A stretch of DNA of 64,000 bases from Methylobacterium nodulans ORS 2060 (GCF_000022085.1 NC_011894.1:124001-188000), one strand, 5' to 3'; shown: positions 9,456-19,086, numbered from the stretch's first letter. The notes: generated from the letters alone by a model not told the origin. Numbers and translations: made by a program.

Positions 9456-10328
9456 TCAGAGCGCCTTCGCGAGGCGGTCGAAGGCGACGAGGTCGCCGAG
9501 CAGCGCCGGCATGGCCCGCAGCGGCACCATGTTGGGTCCGTCCGACGGCGCGCGGTCCGGATCGGGATGCGTCTCGATGAAGACGCCCGCCACACCCACC
9601 GCCACCGCCGCCCGCGCCAGCACCGGAACGAATTCCCGCTGCCCGCCCGACGTGGCGCCCTGCCCGCCCGGCTGCTGGACCGAGTGCGTGGCGTCGAACA
9701 CCACCGGAGCCCCGTTCGTCACCCGCGCCATGATTGGCAGGGCCCGCATGTCCGAGACGAGGGTGTTGTAGCCGAAGGACGCGCCGCGCTCGGTGACGAT
9801 CACATTGGGGTTGCCCGCGGCCGTGACCTTGGCGGCGACATGCGCCATGTCCCAGGGCGCCAGGAACTGCCCCTTCTTGACGTTCACGGCCCGCCCGGTC
9901 GCGGCGGCGGCGAGCAGCAGGTCGGTCTGGCGGCACAGGAAGGCCGGGATCTGCAGGATGTCGACGGCCTCCGCCGCGACCGCGCATTGGCCGGCCTCGT
10001 GCACATCCGTGAGCACGGGAAGCCGCAGGCGCTCGCGGATCTCGGCGAAGATCGGCAGGGCCTCGGCGAGGCCGAGGCCGCGGGCCGATCCGGCCGAGGT
10101 GCGGTTGGCCTTGTCGAAGGATGACTTGAACACGAGGCCGAGGCCGAGGGGTGCGGTCATCTCCTTGAGCGCCGCAGCCACTTCCAGGGCATGGGCGCGG
10201 CTCTCCAGCGCGCAGGGTCCGGCGATCAGGCTCAGCGGCAGATGATTGCCGAAGCGCACATCGCCGACCGCGACGACGGTGCCAGGGGACGGGGAATCGG
10301 TCGACATCATCGGGCTTTCGAAAGGCAT
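9456..10328 (-). CDS. kdsA: 3-deoxy-8-phosphooctulonate synthase (KDO-8-P synthase)
   Basis: Cytoplasmic enzyme that condenses phosphoenolpyruvate with arabinose 5-phosphate to make KDO-8-phosphate for the lipopolysaccharide core. 290 aa, usual length about 280. Motifs include [86 protein letters not shown] and [15 protein letters not shown]. The start could be ATG 10328 or the ATG pair at 10307-10310; no clear ribosome site separates them. It lies 54 bp downstream of the acetyltransferase gene on the same strand and may share its transcript. It is not beside eno or pyrG, its common neighbours elsewhere. Confidence 0.95.
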   Translation of the reverse strand: MPFESPMMSTDSPSPGTVVAVGDVRFGNHLPLSLIAGPCALESRAHALEVAAALKEMTAPLGLGLVFKSSFDKANRTSAGSARGLGLAEALPIFAEIRERLRLPVLTDVHEAGQCAVAAEAVDILQIPAFLCRQTDLLLAAAATGRAVNVKKGQFLAPWDMAHVAAKVTAAGNPNVIVTERGASFGYNTLVSDMRALPIMARVTNGAPVVFDATHSVQQPGGQGATSGGQREFVPVLARAAVAVGVAGVFIETHPDPDRAPSDGPNMVPLRAMPALLGDLVAFDRLAKAL

Positions 10329-10382
10329 GACGGGGCGGAGCCCTCGCAGGCCAAGATGGCTTTCGAGAGGCGTCCGACCCCT

Positions 10383-10919
10383 CTACGCCAGGGCCTTGAA
10401 GAAATAGACCGTATCGCAGGGGCGCCCGTCGGGCAGGAGCGCGTAGCCGGGGATGACGCCGACCCGGCTCCAGCCCGCCCGCTCGTAGAGCCGCTCCGCC
10501 TCGGGGCTGGCGGTGTCGAGCACGAGGAGCGTCTTGCCAGCACGGCGCGCGGCATCCTCGGCAGCCCGCATCAGGCCGGCGCCGATCCCGCGGCGGCGCG
10601 CCCGCCTCAGCACCAGCACCTTCGACAGGTCGGCCCGGTGCGGCTGGTTCTCGGGCTGCGCCAGGACGATCTGGACGGTGCCGACCGGCGTGCCGTCAGA
10701 TTCCTCGGCCACGATCAGGCTGCGCTCCCCGCGCCCGACGCTCTCGGCCACGTCCCGCCAATAGGCGACGGCCCTGGCCTGCGGCAGGGGCGCCATGAAG
10801 CTCACCGAGGCTCCGCCCGCGACGCAGTCGACCAGAATCGCCGCAAGCGCCTCGCTGCGCGCCAGAGCCTCCTCACCGGAGAGCGCGCGGATCATCGGAT
10901 CGGTCACGGGACCTCTCAT
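10383..10919 (-). CDS. GNAT-family N-acetyltransferase
   Basis: Predicted acetyl-CoA-dependent acetyltransferase, 178 aa. The fold core shows VGTVQIVLAQPENQPHRADL (strand 4) and then the acetyl-CoA loop VLRRARRRGIGAGLMRAAED, matching Q/RxxGxG/A. C-terminal LLVLDTASPEAERLYERAGW and VGVIPGYAL complete the motif. Substrate is unknown. It begins 3 bp after the stop of the XRE-cupin regulator on the same strand, so the two form a tight operon. Regulator plus acetyltransferase pairs of this type often act on a small amine or amino acid, but nothing here fixes that. Confidence 0.88.
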   Translation of the reverse strand: MRGPVTDPMIRALSGEEALARSEALAAILVDCVAGGASVSFMAPLPQARAVAYWRDVAESVGRGERSLIVAEESDGTPVGTVQIVLAQPENQPHRADLSKVLVLRRARRRGIGAGLMRAAEDAARRAGKTLLVLDTASPEAERLYERAGWSRVGVIPGYALLPDGRPCDTVYFFKALA

Positions 10920-10922
10920 CGG

Positions 10923-11519
10923 TCAGGCCCGCGCGCCCGTGGAGACGGCCACGAGGGTGCGGGCAGGGTGATCGGCGGGATTGTGGAAGGCGACCGGCCG
11001 GTCGACGCGCATGGCGAGGCAGTCGCCGGCCGCGAGCCGATGAACCGCCTCTCCCAGCGTCACCACGACCGTGCCGTCGAGCACCCAGACCTGCTGCTCC
11101 AGGGGCGGGACGCGGATGCTGTCGTAGGCGACCGTCGAACCCGGAGGCAGCTCCACCTCCACGAGTTCGAGGGGCGAGGAAAAGCCCGGCGGCGAGAGGT
11201 TGCGGCGCCGATAGCCCGTCCCCGGATCGCGCCAGCAGCGCTGATCCGCGCGCCGGCTCAGCGGGGAGGCATCCTCCCGGTGCTCGGGCGAGAACAGGGC
11301 CGCGAGCGATACCCCGAGCCCCGCCGACAGCCGTTCGAGCACAGTCGCGGTCGGGCTGCTCTCCGCGCGCTCCACCAGCGAGATCATCGATCGGCTCACC
11401 CCACAGCGCTGCGCGAGCGCCTCCAGGGTCAGACCCTGGGCAGTGCGCAAGCCCCGGAGCCTTGCGGCAAGCCTTGCATCGAGATCGGATCGCGGTTCAT
11501 CCATGATCCTAGAATTCAA
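10923..11519 (-). CDS. XRE-family regulator with C-terminal cupin
   Basis: Transcription factor, 198 aa. Residues about 12-70 form a Cro/CI-type helix-turn-helix (LRGLRTAQGLTLEALAQRCG then VSRSMISLVERAESSPTATV). Residues about 125-195 form a small cupin barrel (VEVELPPGSTVAYDS, QQVWVLDGTVVVTLG, RLAAGDCLAMRVDRPVAFHN). The cupin presumably binds the effector. It is the first gene of a tight pair with the acetyltransferase at 10383-10919 and likely regulates that pair. The next gene upstream (11625) is divergent, leaving about 105 bp for both promoters. Confidence 0.88.
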   Translation of the reverse strand: MNSRIMDEPRSDLDARLAARLRGLRTAQGLTLEALAQRCGVSRSMISLVERAESSPTATVLERLSAGLGVSLAALFSPEHREDASPLSRRADQRCWRDPGTGYRRRNLSPPGFSSPLELVEVELPPGSTVAYDSIRVPPLEQQVWVLDGTVVVTLGEAVHRLAAGDCLAMRVDRPVAFHNPADHPARTLVAVSTGARA

Positions 11520-11624
11520 ATCCGGTTTGGTGGAGTCAACCCCCTTCTCCTGGCGAGAGGCACGGACCTTGGCAGTTTCGGCCGGATGTTATAGCCTTTG
11601 CTATATCGTGTAGGACAAGGGATC

Positions 11625-12527
11625 ATGATACCCTCAGGCTATTCCCGCACTCGCGCCGTCGCAGGCGGATTCCTGATGTCCTGTCTCCTCGCCGGGCCGG
11701 TAGCGGCGATCGCCCATGAGGCCGGGCAGGCCGAAGCGGAGATCGACAGCGAGCATCTGTTCGGGTTCACGGAAGGGTCGGATATTGGCGTGCCGGGCGA
11801 GCGCGAGCTGGAGCAGGAGACCACCGCCCGGATCGGGCGGTTGCGGGCGGGCGTGGTCCGCGCCATCGACCCGACGCTCGCGCTGAAGCTGCCGCTCAGT
11901 TCGGATTTCCGGATCGCGCCCGGGCTGTCCTTCTCGCATTTCGACCTGGCCGCGACGCCGGGCCTGCCCGTGCGCGGGGAAAGCGGATTCAATGGCGGCT
12001 TCGTGGAGACCCGTCTGCGCCTGCTGGACCGGCGCACGGCGCCCATCGGCCTGACGCTGAGCGTCGTTCCGAGCATCGGGACGATCGACGGCGGATCCGG
12101 TCTTGCGGCCCGCGCCTACGGGGTGGAGGCGGCCCTTCTCGCCGATCGCGAGATCATCCCGGGCCTGCTCGTCGGCGCACTCAATCTCAACCTGGGCCTG
12201 GCCCGTGCAGAGTTCGGCGGCGGCGAGACGGTGCGCAGCTCCGGCCTCGAAGTGTCCGGCGCCCTCGCCTACCGGGTGCGGCCGTGGCTCTTCCTCGGCG
12301 GCGAGCTGCGCTACGCGCGCGCCTATGAGGGGCTCGGCCTCGACCGTTTCGCGGGCGCGGCCCTCTATCTCGGCCCGACGCTCTACGCCGCGCTCTCCGA
12401 GGGTGCCTGGATGTCGTTCACCTGGGGCGTGCAGGTGGCCGGCGGCGCGGCGGCGGATCCGCGGCCCCTCGACCTGACGAATTTCGACCGCCACCAGCTG
12501 CGGCTGCGGGTCGGTCTCACGTTCTGA
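11625..12527 (+). CDS. secreted or outer-membrane beta-barrel-like protein, unknown function
   Basis: 300 aa from ATG at 11625; an earlier in-frame start at 11598 lacks a ribosome site, whereas AAGGGATC precedes this one. The N-terminus has a signal peptide (GGFLMSCLLAGPVAAIAHEA, cleavage near AIA-HEA). The mature chain alternates hydrophobic and polar residues in strand-like stretches with Gly turns, such as LFLGGELRYARAYEGLGL and LRLRVGLTF. It ends in Phe, as outer-membrane barrels recognised by BamA commonly do. I do not recognise a named family. Phenol-degradation MetA-like and transporter-type barrels are possible relatives, but this is unproven. Confidence 0.65.
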   Translation: MIPSGYSRTRAVAGGFLMSCLLAGPVAAIAHEAGQAEAEIDSEHLFGFTEGSDIGVPGERELEQETTARIGRLRAGVVRAIDPTLALKLPLSSDFRIAPGLSFSHFDLAATPGLPVRGESGFNGGFVETRLRLLDRRTAPIGLTLSVVPSIGTIDGGSGLAARAYGVEAALLADREIIPGLLVGALNLNLGLARAEFGGGETVRSSGLEVSGALAYRVRPWLFLGGELRYARAYEGLGLDRFAGAALYLGPTLYAALSEGAWMSFTWGVQVAGGAAADPRPLDLTNFDRHQLRLRVGLTF

Positions 12528-12537
12528 CCTAGCGTCC

Positions 12538-12692
12538 CGATCGAAACTAAATAGAAACTCGCTGTCCTTGTATGTGCGAAACTCGGCAAGGGCACGCAAA
12601 AGTTTCATTCGCCAGGGTCGGCAACTCTGGTGTCAACTGATCCGGCTTCCGGTTGATCTGTTCGGAGACAAGAGGGCGCGGGAACCGCGGGA
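12538..12692 (+). repeat. dispersed repeat family 1, degenerate copy F
   Basis: This contains the element head (aactaaatagaaact, 12545-12559) and the tail (tttcattcgccagggtcggc), followed by gatccggcttccgg and tgttcggaga, which form the variable closing hairpin of the family. The central palindrome is missing. It leads directly into the palindrome at 12693. Confidence 0.6.
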
Positions 12693-12704
12693 ACCCCTCT
12701 CCCG
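12639..12704 (+). repeat. left arm of a 66-bp inverted repeat flanking the IS
   Basis: This segment matches the reverse complement of 14115-14180 at 63 of 66 positions. It runs from gatccggcttccgg to ctctcccg and includes the tail hairpin of repeat family 1 and half of the palindrome. The two copies face each other across the IS and about 145 bp of other sequence. Confidence 0.75.
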
Positions 12705-12718
12705 TGCGGGAGAGGGGT
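12693..12718. terminator. [14 protein letters not shown] intergenic palindrome
   Basis: Arms acccctctcccg (12693-12704) and cgggagaggggt (12707-12718) pair perfectly over 12 bp around a 2-base centre. The same core occurs at 19060-19086 and 60588-60615 and, interrupted by the IS element, at 12837-12848/14114-14125. It is probably a transcription terminator or repeat for the gene ending at 12527. Confidence 0.6.
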
Positions 12719-12848
12719 ATACGGATCGAAGATCCCACGTGAGGGCCCAGGTGGTTCAGCAAGACGACTGAACCGTGCCGCTGCCAGCACCACGGCTTCA
12801 GGATTGTTGCGGATCCGTCCGGGACCCTCACCCCTGCCCCTCTCCCGC

Positions 12849-14113
12849 TGTATAGACCGGAGACAAGGGTTACAGGTGTTCGGAGACATGGGTGACACAA
12901 TGGCCAAGAGCAATCGATGCGGGAGCGTGTCGTGCCTTGGCAAGAGGTGTCAGTCATAGACAACCGCGCCGAGTTCGTGGGTCTGGCCCAGCAGGAGGCG
13001 GCGAACGTGGCGGCGCTGTGCCGCCGCTTCGGGATCAGCCGCAAGACTGGCTACAAGTGGCTGGGCCGGGCGCGGAGTGGCGCGGGCTTGGACGACCGCT
13101 CGCGGCGCCCGCACGCCAGCCCGGCCCGCACGTCCCCCGAGATGGAGGAGGCGGTGCTGGAACTGCGCACGGCTCATCCGAGTTGGGGTGGGCGCAAGCT
13201 GCGCCGACGGCTGCAGGATCAGGGCCAGGAGGTGGTCCCGGCCGCCTCGACGATCACCGCCGTGCTGGCGCGCCACGCCCGGCTGGGCCAACCCGATGCC
13301 CCCAGCATCCCGTTCACCCGCTTCGAGCACCCCCGGCCCAACGCTCTCTGGCAGATGGACTTCAAGGGCCACTTCGCCCATGCCGGCGGCCGCTGCCACC
13401 CTCTCACCGTGCTGGACGACCACAGCCGCTACGCGCTCTGCCTGGCGGCCTGTGCCGACGAGGTCACCGCGACCGTGCAGGGGCAGCTGAGTGCCACGTT
13501 CCGGCGCTACGGCCTGCCCGAGCGGATCAACCTGGACAACGGCAGCCCCTGGGGCAACGGACCGGGCCAGCGCTACACGCCTCTCACCGTGTGGCTGCTG
13601 CGGCTGGGCATCCACATCAGCCACAGCCGGCCCTACCATCCGCAGACCAACGGCAAGGACGAGCGCTTCCATCGCACCCTCAAGCGCGACGTGCTGCATG
13701 GCGCGTTCTACGCCAGCCTGGCGGCCTGCCAGCGGGCGTTCGATCGCTTCCGGCTGATCTACAACAGCGAGCGCCCGCACGAGGCCTTAGGCTTGGCGGT
13801 GCCGGCCAGCCGCTACCAGATCAGCCGGCGCGCTTATCCGGCCGAGCTGCCGGCGATCGAGTACGATCCGACCGATCAGGTGCGGCGCGTGCAGCGGGAC
13901 GGCTGGATCAGCGTGCGCGGCCAGCTCGTGCGAGTGCCCAAGGCGTTCGTCGGCCAGCCGCTGGCCCTGCGGCCCACTCAGACCGATGGTCGGGTCGACC
14001 TTGTGTTCATCACCCACAGGGTGGGGCAGATCGACCTGACACAGCCAACACTCAGGGTGCAACCTGTCACCCATGTCTCCGAACACCTGTAACCCTTGTC
14101 TCCGGTCCGTACA
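12849..14113 (+). mobile_element. IS481-type insertion sequence, intact
   Basis: About 1265 bp bounded by 49-bp terminal inverted repeats, 12849-12897 and 14065-14113, identical at 47 of 49 positions (only positions 5-6 differ, TA against CG). Ends are TGTA...TACA. One transposase gene fills the interior. The flanks are cccctctcccgc on the left and gcgggagagggg on the right, so the element lies in the centre of an intergenic palindrome. Because the flanks are also inverted, the exact outer boundary and any target duplication cannot be fixed by eye. Confidence 0.9.
12917..14092 (+). CDS. IS481-family transposase
   Basis: DDE integrase-like recombinase that moves its own element, 391 aa, full length. 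An N-terminal helix-turn-helix reads VAALCRRFGISRKTGYKWLG. The catalytic core (about 135-300) has Asp in WQMDFKG, Asp in INLDNGSPWG and Glu in NGKDERFHRTLKRD, the DDE triad, with SHSRPYHPQTNGKDER between. The C-terminus carries the strand-rich tail of IS481 proteins. No frameshift or stop interrupts it, so it may be active. The right terminal repeat overlaps its last codons. Confidence 0.95.
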   Translation: MRERVVPWQEVSVIDNRAEFVGLAQQEAANVAALCRRFGISRKTGYKWLGRARSGAGLDDRSRRPHASPARTSPEMEEAVLELRTAHPSWGGRKLRRRLQDQGQEVVPAASTITAVLARHARLGQPDAPSIPFTRFEHPRPNALWQMDFKGHFAHAGGRCHPLTVLDDHSRYALCLAACADEVTATVQGQLSATFRRYGLPERINLDNGSPWGNGPGQRYTPLTVWLLRLGIHISHSRPYHPQTNGKDERFHRTLKRDVLHGAFYASLAACQRAFDRFRLIYNSERPHEALGLAVPASRYQISRRAYPAELPAIEYDPTDQVRRVQRDGWISVRGQLVRVPKAFVGQPLALRPTQTDGRVDLVFITHRVGQIDLTQPTLRVQPVTHVSEHL

Positions 14114-14114
14114 G

Positions 14115-14180
14115 CGGGAGAGGGGTTCCCGCGGTTCCCGCGCCCTCTCGTTTCCGAACAGATCAACCGGATGCCGGATC
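14115..14180 (-). repeat. right arm of the 66-bp inverted repeat flanking the IS
   Basis: Reverse-complement partner of 12639-12704, with three mismatches. It begins immediately next to the right end of the IS and lies between it and the dctD stop codon. Confidence 0.75.
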
Positions 14181-14218
14181 ATTCCCCGGGTCGGTCCGGC
14201 CGGTGGTGGGCTCATGCA

Positions 14219-15560
14219 TCAGCGGAAGGCGTTCGGATCGAGCCCGTGGCGGGCGAGCTTGTCGTAGAGGGTCTTGCGCGGCGTGCCGAGCGCCTCGGCG
14301 GCGAGCCGCACGTCGCCGCCCGCCATGATCAGCTCGTCCCGGATCCGGCCCCGCTCGAAGCGATCGACCTCCTCGGCCAGCGTGAGCGGTTTCGCGGCGC
14401 TGGGCTCCTCCGGCGCCGCGGGTCCGAGGCCGAGGGCGCAGCGCTCCGCGAAATGGCTGAGCTCGCGCACGTTGCCGGGCCAGGAATGCCGGTTGAGCAC
14501 GTCGCGGATCGCCGGCGTCACCGGCGGCGGAGCGCGGTTGATCCGGGCGGCGGCCCGGGTGAAGAAATGCTCGAAGAGCAGCGCCACGTCCTCGCGGCGC
14601 TCGCGCAGCGGCGGGATCGCCACCGTGACGACGTTGAGCCGGTAATAGAGGTCGTCCCGGAAGGTGCCCTGGGCGGGCGGCCTGCCCGAGGTCGATCTTG
14701 GTGGCGGCGACGATACGCATGTCCACCGGCCGCACCTCGTTGGTGCCGAGCGGCTCGACCGCCCGCTCCTGGATCACCCGCAGCAGCTTCACCTGCAGGG
14801 CGAGCGGCATGCTCTCGATCTCATCGAGGAACAGCGTGCCGCCGCTCGCATGCTCGATGCGCCCGACGCGCCGCTTGACGGCGCCCGTGAAGGCGCCCGC
14901 CTCGTGGCCGAACAGCTCGCTCTCCACCACGCTGTCGGGCAGCGCGCCGCAATTCATCGCCACGAAGTTGCCGCGCCTGCGCCGGCTCCAGCGGTGGAGG
15001 GCGTTGGCGACCACCTCCTTGCCGGAGCCGGTTTCCCCTAAGATGAGCACGTCCACATCCGCCTCCGCCACGTCGCGGACGAACCGGCGCAGCCGCGTGA
15101 TCTCCGGCGAGACACCGAGGAAGGCCGGATCCTCCGCCACCGCTGCATCGAGGCGCTCGCGCAGGGAGCGGTTCTCGACCACGAGGCGCCGCCGCTCCAG
15201 GGCGCGCCGCACGGAGCCGATCAGCTGCTCGGCCGGATAGGGCTTGGCGAGGAAGTCGTAGGCACCCTCGCGCATGGCGCGCACCGCCATGGTGATGTCG
15301 CCGTGCCCGGTGATGAGGATCACCGGCAGGTCGGGATCCGCCTCGGCCACCGCCCGGAACAGGCCGAGCCCGTCGAGGCCGGGCAGGCGCACATCCGTCA
15401 CGACGACCCCCGGCGGATCGGCGAGGATCGCCCGCAGGGCCGGTTCGGCGGCCGGGAAGACCTCGACGGCAAACCCGTCGAGTTCGAGGCTCTGCCGGTT
15501 CGCCCGGCGCACATCCTCCTCGTCGTCGACGAAGACGATCCTGTCGGCCTGTCCGCTCAT
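14219..15560 (-). pseudogene. dctD: C4-dicarboxylate response regulator DctD, frameshifted as read
   Basis: Sigma-54-dependent activator of dctA, partner of DctB. Start ATG at 15560 overlaps the dctB stop by 4 bp. The receiver domain has VDDEEDVRR and VVTDVRLPG (phospho-Asp); the AAA+ domain has [13 protein letters not shown] (Walker A), GAFTGA (sigma-54 contact) and GGTLFLDEI. After [11 protein letters not shown] the frame is lost; the continuation [30 protein letters not shown] and the Fis-type helix-turn-helix ending in DPNAFR lie in another frame down to 14219. One extra base within about 14668-14690, in a GC-rich gggcgggcgg run, explains it. It is either a real disruption or a sequencing error. 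Confidence 0.85.
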
Positions 15561-17449
15561 GCCGCTTCCTCCGCCGCTTGCGTGCGGGCGAGGTCGACGC
15601 GGAACACAGCGCCGCCCGCCTCGCCCGTGGCGACCGCGAGCGTGCCGCCGCATTCCTCGACGATGCCCCGCGAGATGGCGAGGCCGAGCCCCAGCCCCTC
15701 GGCCTTCGTGGTGAAGAACGGGTCGAAGACCTGCGCCCGCACGGAATCCGGGATCCCCGGCCCGTTGTCGCCGACCTCCAGCAGCGCCCGGTCGCCGAGG
15801 GCGGCCGCCCGCACCGTCACGCGCGGGTCGGGCCGGCCCGCCACGGCATCGAGCGCGTTCTGCAAAAGGTTCACCACCACCTGTTCCAGGCGCGCCCCAT
15901 CCCCGAGCACGATCAGGTCCGGCTCGGGCCGGTCGACCGCGAGGGTGACGCCGCCCGTCGCGGCGCGGGCCTCCACCACCTCAAGGGCGTTGCGCAGGAC
16001 GCCGGCCAGCGACACCGGCTCGCGCCGGCCCGAGGCCCGCCGGGCGAAGCCCTTGAGCTGGCGCGTGAGGCCGGCGATGCGCTCGGTGAGGCGGCCGATG
16101 GCGGAAAAATTCTCGCTCGCATCCTCGATGCGGCCGCGGCGGATCAGGATCGCGGCATTGTCCGCGTAGGAGCGGATGGCGGCGAGCGGCTGGTTGATCT
16201 CGTGCGCCATGCTGGCGGCGAACTGGCCGAGCGCCGCGAGGCGGCCGGCCTGGGCGAGCTCGCGGCCGAGCCGCTCGCGCTCGGCCTCAGCCCGCTGGCG
16301 CTCCGCCATCTCGGCCCTGAGCTGCGCATTCGCGTCGGTGAGGGCGCGGGTGCGTTCCTGGACACGGCGCTCCAGCTCCTCGCGCCGGCTCGCCTCCTCG
16401 GCGAGGCGCGAGCGGATGCGGCGGCGGCGGCCCAGATGCACGGCGATTCCCGCACAGGCCGCTCCTGCCACCACGCCCGCGAGCACCTGGGTCTGGAGAC
16501 GCTCGCGCCGCACCGCCGCGCCGACCGGGGTCAATGTATGGAGCCGCCAGGTGGTGTCCGGCACCGCAGCGTCGAGGGGCAGGACGAGGCGCGCGGGCGT
16601 CGCAGCCCCGCCGAGCCGCATCAGGCCGCTCTCTCCAACGGGATGCAGGGGCAGCGGGCTCAGATCCGCATTGCCGAAGTCGAGGCGCTCGCGGATCCGC
16701 TGGCGCTCGGCGGCCTCGACCGGGCCGAGGGCGCGGAACCGCCATGCCGGCTCGCTCGACACCAGGACGATGCCGCGGGGGTCGGTGGCGAAGACCTGCG
16801 CGCCGCTGCCCCGCCACGCGGCCTCCACGCCGTCGAACTCGACCTTGACCACCACGACGCCGCTCCCGCCCGCGATCCGTCGCGACAGATAGAGGCCGGG
16901 GCGCCCGCTCACCGTGCCGAGGGCGAACTGCGATCCGGCGCCCTCCGCCAGCGCCTCCCGGAAATAGGGCCGGAAGGTATAGTCGTTGCCGACGAAGCTC
17001 GTCGCCGTGCCCGCATTGCTCGCGGCGGCCGTCAGGCCATCCGCCCGGATCACGTAGATGACCGCGGCCCCCGTCGCGCCGGCGATCTCGGAGAGACGGA
17101 AGCTCACCCTGTCCGCGAGGCCCGGCTCCGCCTGCGCCGCGACGACCCGCGCGATCTCCGGATCGGCGGCGAGCGCGAGCGGGAGCGACGCCTGTTTCTG
17201 CATCTCGGCCCGCAGCGCGGCCACCTGGAGGGTGAGACCGGACAAGGCCGAGCGACGCAGATCCGCCAGCGCCGCCCGCTCCGCAATGCGCCCGCCGCTC
17301 CAGGCCGCCAGCACGACGATCGCCAGGGCCGCAGCCCAGGCCAGGGCCTGCCGCCGGCGGGGCTCCGTCGGCGTTGCGGATTTCCGCACGCGGCCCCGCA
17401 GCGTCGTGCGGGAGGCCGGAACGGGGCCGGGCCGCGTCTCCTCCGGCAT
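15557..17449 (-). CDS. dctB: C4-dicarboxylate sensor histidine kinase DctB
   Basis: Membrane sensor that phosphorylates DctD in response to periplasmic succinate, malate or fumarate. 630 aa from ATG at 17449, with GGGAGGG 8 nt upstream; an upstream GTG at 17470 is less likely. Transmembrane helix 1 is near residues 35-55 ([18 protein letters not shown]). A periplasmic double-Cache domain follows ([32 protein letters not shown]), then helix 2 ([18 protein letters not shown]) and a coiled linker. The kinase core has [20 protein letters not shown] with the phospho-His near residue 415, then [10 protein letters not shown] (N box), GDNGPGIP and GLGLGLAIS. It is divergent from dctA, the usual rhizobial arrangement. 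Confidence 0.93.
   Translation of the reverse strand: MPEETRPGPVPASRTTLRGRVRKSATPTEPRRRQALAWAAALAIVVLAAWSGGRIAERAALADLRRSALSGLTLQVAALRAEMQKQASLPLALAADPEIARVVAAQAEPGLADRVSFRLSEIAGATGAAVIYVIRADGLTAAASNAGTATSFVGNDYTFRPYFREALAEGAGSQFALGTVSGRPGLYLSRRIAGGSGVVVVKVEFDGVEAAWRGSGAQVFATDPRGIVLVSSEPAWRFRALGPVEAAERQRIRERLDFGNADLSPLPLHPVGESGLMRLGGAATPARLVLPLDAAVPDTTWRLHTLTPVGAAVRRERLQTQVLAGVVAGAACAGIAVHLGRRRRIRSRLAEEASRREELERRVQERTRALTDANAQLRAEMAERQRAEAERERLGRELAQAGRLAALGQFAASMAHEINQPLAAIRSYADNAAILIRRGRIEDASENFSAIGRLTERIAGLTRQLKGFARRASGRREPVSLAGVLRNALEVVEARAATGGVTLAVDRPEPDLIVLGDGARLEQVVVNLLQNALDAVAGRPDPRVTVRAAALGDRALLEVGDNGPGIPDSVRAQVFDPFFTTKAEGLGLGLAISRGIVEECGGTLAVATGEAGGAVFRVDLARTQAAEEAA
17375..17388. 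promoter_or_regulatory. candidate DctD upstream activator site
   Basis: The palindrome tgcggatttccgca (6-bp perfect arms, 2-base centre) lies inside the 5' coding end of dctB, about 130 bp upstream of the dctA sigma-54 promoter. A related shorter palindrome, ggaaattcc, is at 17451-17459. Two such sites at enhancer distance fit tandem DctD binding. Assignment is by position and symmetry only. Confidence 0.4.
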
Positions 17450-17505
17450 CGGAAATTCCCTCCCTTTCACAACATCTTAACAAATTATTTGCCGGCCCGA
17501 CGCGC

Positions 17506-17520
17506 TGGCACGCCGGTTGC
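17506..17520 (+). promoter_or_regulatory. sigma-54 (-24/-12) promoter of dctA
   Basis: The sequence tggcacgccggttgc has GG and GC separated by exactly 10 bp, matching the RpoN consensus TGGCAC-N5-TTGC. It lies 146 bp before the dctA start codon in the dctB-dctA intergenic region. Transcription would begin near 17532 and depends on a DctD-type activator. Confidence 0.85.
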
Positions 17521-17665
17521 CATCACGCCAGCCGATCGCGGCCTTTTCCGTCGGCAGAGGCTGCACACCGAAAGGTCAAGAGCAAGAGCCGGAATCGGTC
17601 GGGCGCCTCATGCCCGGCGCGTCGACCGGCCCTGTCCGCAACCCTGAAAGCCGGGAGAACGCCCC

Positions 17666-19015
17666 ATGGCCGTGACCGTCCCATCGCCCCTGACTGCTCC
17701 GCAGGCGCCGCCGGCGCCCAAGCCCCTCTACAAGACCCTCTACTTCCAGGTTCTCGTCGCGGTTGCGATCGGCATCCTGCTCGGTCACTTCTACCCGCAG
17801 CTCGGCGCCGAGATGAAGCCGCTCGGCGACGCCTTCATCAAGCTCGTCAAGATGATCATCGCGCCGGTGATCTTCCTCACGGTCGTCTCCGGCATCGCCG
17901 GCATGACGAATCTGGAGAAGGTCGGGCGCGTGGGCGCCAAGGCGCTGATCTACTTCATCACCTTCTCGACGCTGGCGCTGATCGTCGGGCTGGTGGTGGC
18001 CAATGTGCTGCAGCCGGGCCACGGCCTGCACATCGACCCCAAATCCCTCGACCCCAAGGCCGTCGCCACCTATGCGGGCAAGGCCAAGGAGCAGAGCATC
18101 GTCGAGTTCCTGATGCACATCATCCCCTCGACGGCGGTCGGCGCCTTCGCGGGGGGCGAGATCCTTCAGGTGCTGTTCTTCTCGGTGCTGTTCGGCTTCG
18201 GCCTCGCCTTCATGGGTGACCGCGGCAAGCCGGTACTCGATCTCATCAAGGTCACGGCCGAGGCGATCTTCGGCGTCGTCCACATCATCATGAAGGTGGC
18301 CCCGATCGGCGCCTTCGGCGCGATGGCCTTCACCATCGGCAAGTACGGCGTCTCGTCGCTCGCCAACCTCGCCTATCTGGTCTTCGCCTTCTATCTCACC
18401 TCGGCGATCTTCGTCCTCGTCGTGCTCGGGCCCGTCGCCCGCTACAACGGCTTCTCGGTGATCAAGCTGGTGCGCTACATCAAGGAGGAACTCCTCCTGG
18501 TGCTCGGCACCTCCTCGTCGGAATCGGCGCTGCCCACGCTCATCGACAAGATGGAGCGGGCGGGCTGCTCGCGGCCGGTGGTCGGCCTCGTGGTGCCGAC
18601 CGGCTATTCCTTCAACCTCGACGGCACCAACATCTACATGACCATGGCGGCCCTGTTCATCGCCCAGGCGACCGACACGCCGCTGTCGCTCGGCGAGCAG
18701 GCTCTGCTCCTCCTCGTGGCGATGCTGTCCTCGAAGGGCGCGGCGGGCGTGACCGGGTCGGGCTTCATCACGCTCGCGGCGACGCTGGCGGTGGTCCCCT
18801 CGGTGCCGGTCGTCGGCATGGCGCTGATCCTCGGCATCGACCGCTTCATGTCCGAGTGCCGGGCGCTCACCAACTTCATCGGCAACGCGGTGGCCTGCAT
18901 CGTCGTCGCCCGCTGGGAGGGCGAGGTCGACGAGGCCCGCCTCGCCGCAGCCCTCAACGGCAACCCGCTGCCGCTGGCGGAGGACGTCCCCGCCATCCTG
19001 CAGCCGGCGGAGTGA
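17666..19015 (+). CDS. dctA: C4-dicarboxylate transporter DctA
   Basis: Inner-membrane symporter of the DAACS (GltPh-like) family importing succinate, fumarate and malate with protons or sodium. 449 aa, normal length. It shows the first helix [40 protein letters not shown], the serine-rich re-entrant loop [40 protein letters not shown] (the NMDGT-type ion motif as NLDGT), and [20 protein letters not shown] in hairpin 2. It follows a sigma-54 promoter and is divergent from dctBD, so expression should need DctD. Confidence 0.96.
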   Translation: MAVTVPSPLTAPQAPPAPKPLYKTLYFQVLVAVAIGILLGHFYPQLGAEMKPLGDAFIKLVKMIIAPVIFLTVVSGIAGMTNLEKVGRVGAKALIYFITFSTLALIVGLVVANVLQPGHGLHIDPKSLDPKAVATYAGKAKEQSIVEFLMHIIPSTAVGAFAGGEILQVLFFSVLFGFGLAFMGDRGKPVLDLIKVTAEAIFGVVHIIMKVAPIGAFGAMAFTIGKYGVSSLANLAYLVFAFYLTSAIFVLVVLGPVARYNGFSVIKLVRYIKEELLLVLGTSSSESALPTLIDKMERAGCSRPVVGLVVPTGYSFNLDGTNIYMTMAALFIAQATDTPLSLGEQALLLLVAMLSSKGAAGVTGSGFITLAATLAVVPSVPVVGMALILGIDRFMSECRALTNFIGNAVACIVVARWEGEVDEARLAAALNGNPLPLAEDVPAILQPAE

Positions 19016-19059
19016 CGGCACGCCTCCCCGGCCCACCTCCCCGATCGGCTGTCGCAAAG

Positions 19060-19086
19060 GCCCCTCTCTCGCCCGGAGAGAGGGGC
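19060..19086. terminator. bidirectional terminator between dctA and the phosphatase gene
   Basis: Arms gcccctctctc (19060-19070) and gagagaggggc (19076-19086) pair perfectly over 11 bp with a 5-nt loop. It lies between two convergent genes and belongs to the GAGAGGGG palindrome class. There is no T run, so termination is inferred from position. Confidence 0.55.

Noticed and set aside
12837..14125. A target-site duplication for the IS element.
   Set aside because: The flanks are inverted rather than direct copies; at most a 2-bp gc is shared directly, which is not evidence.
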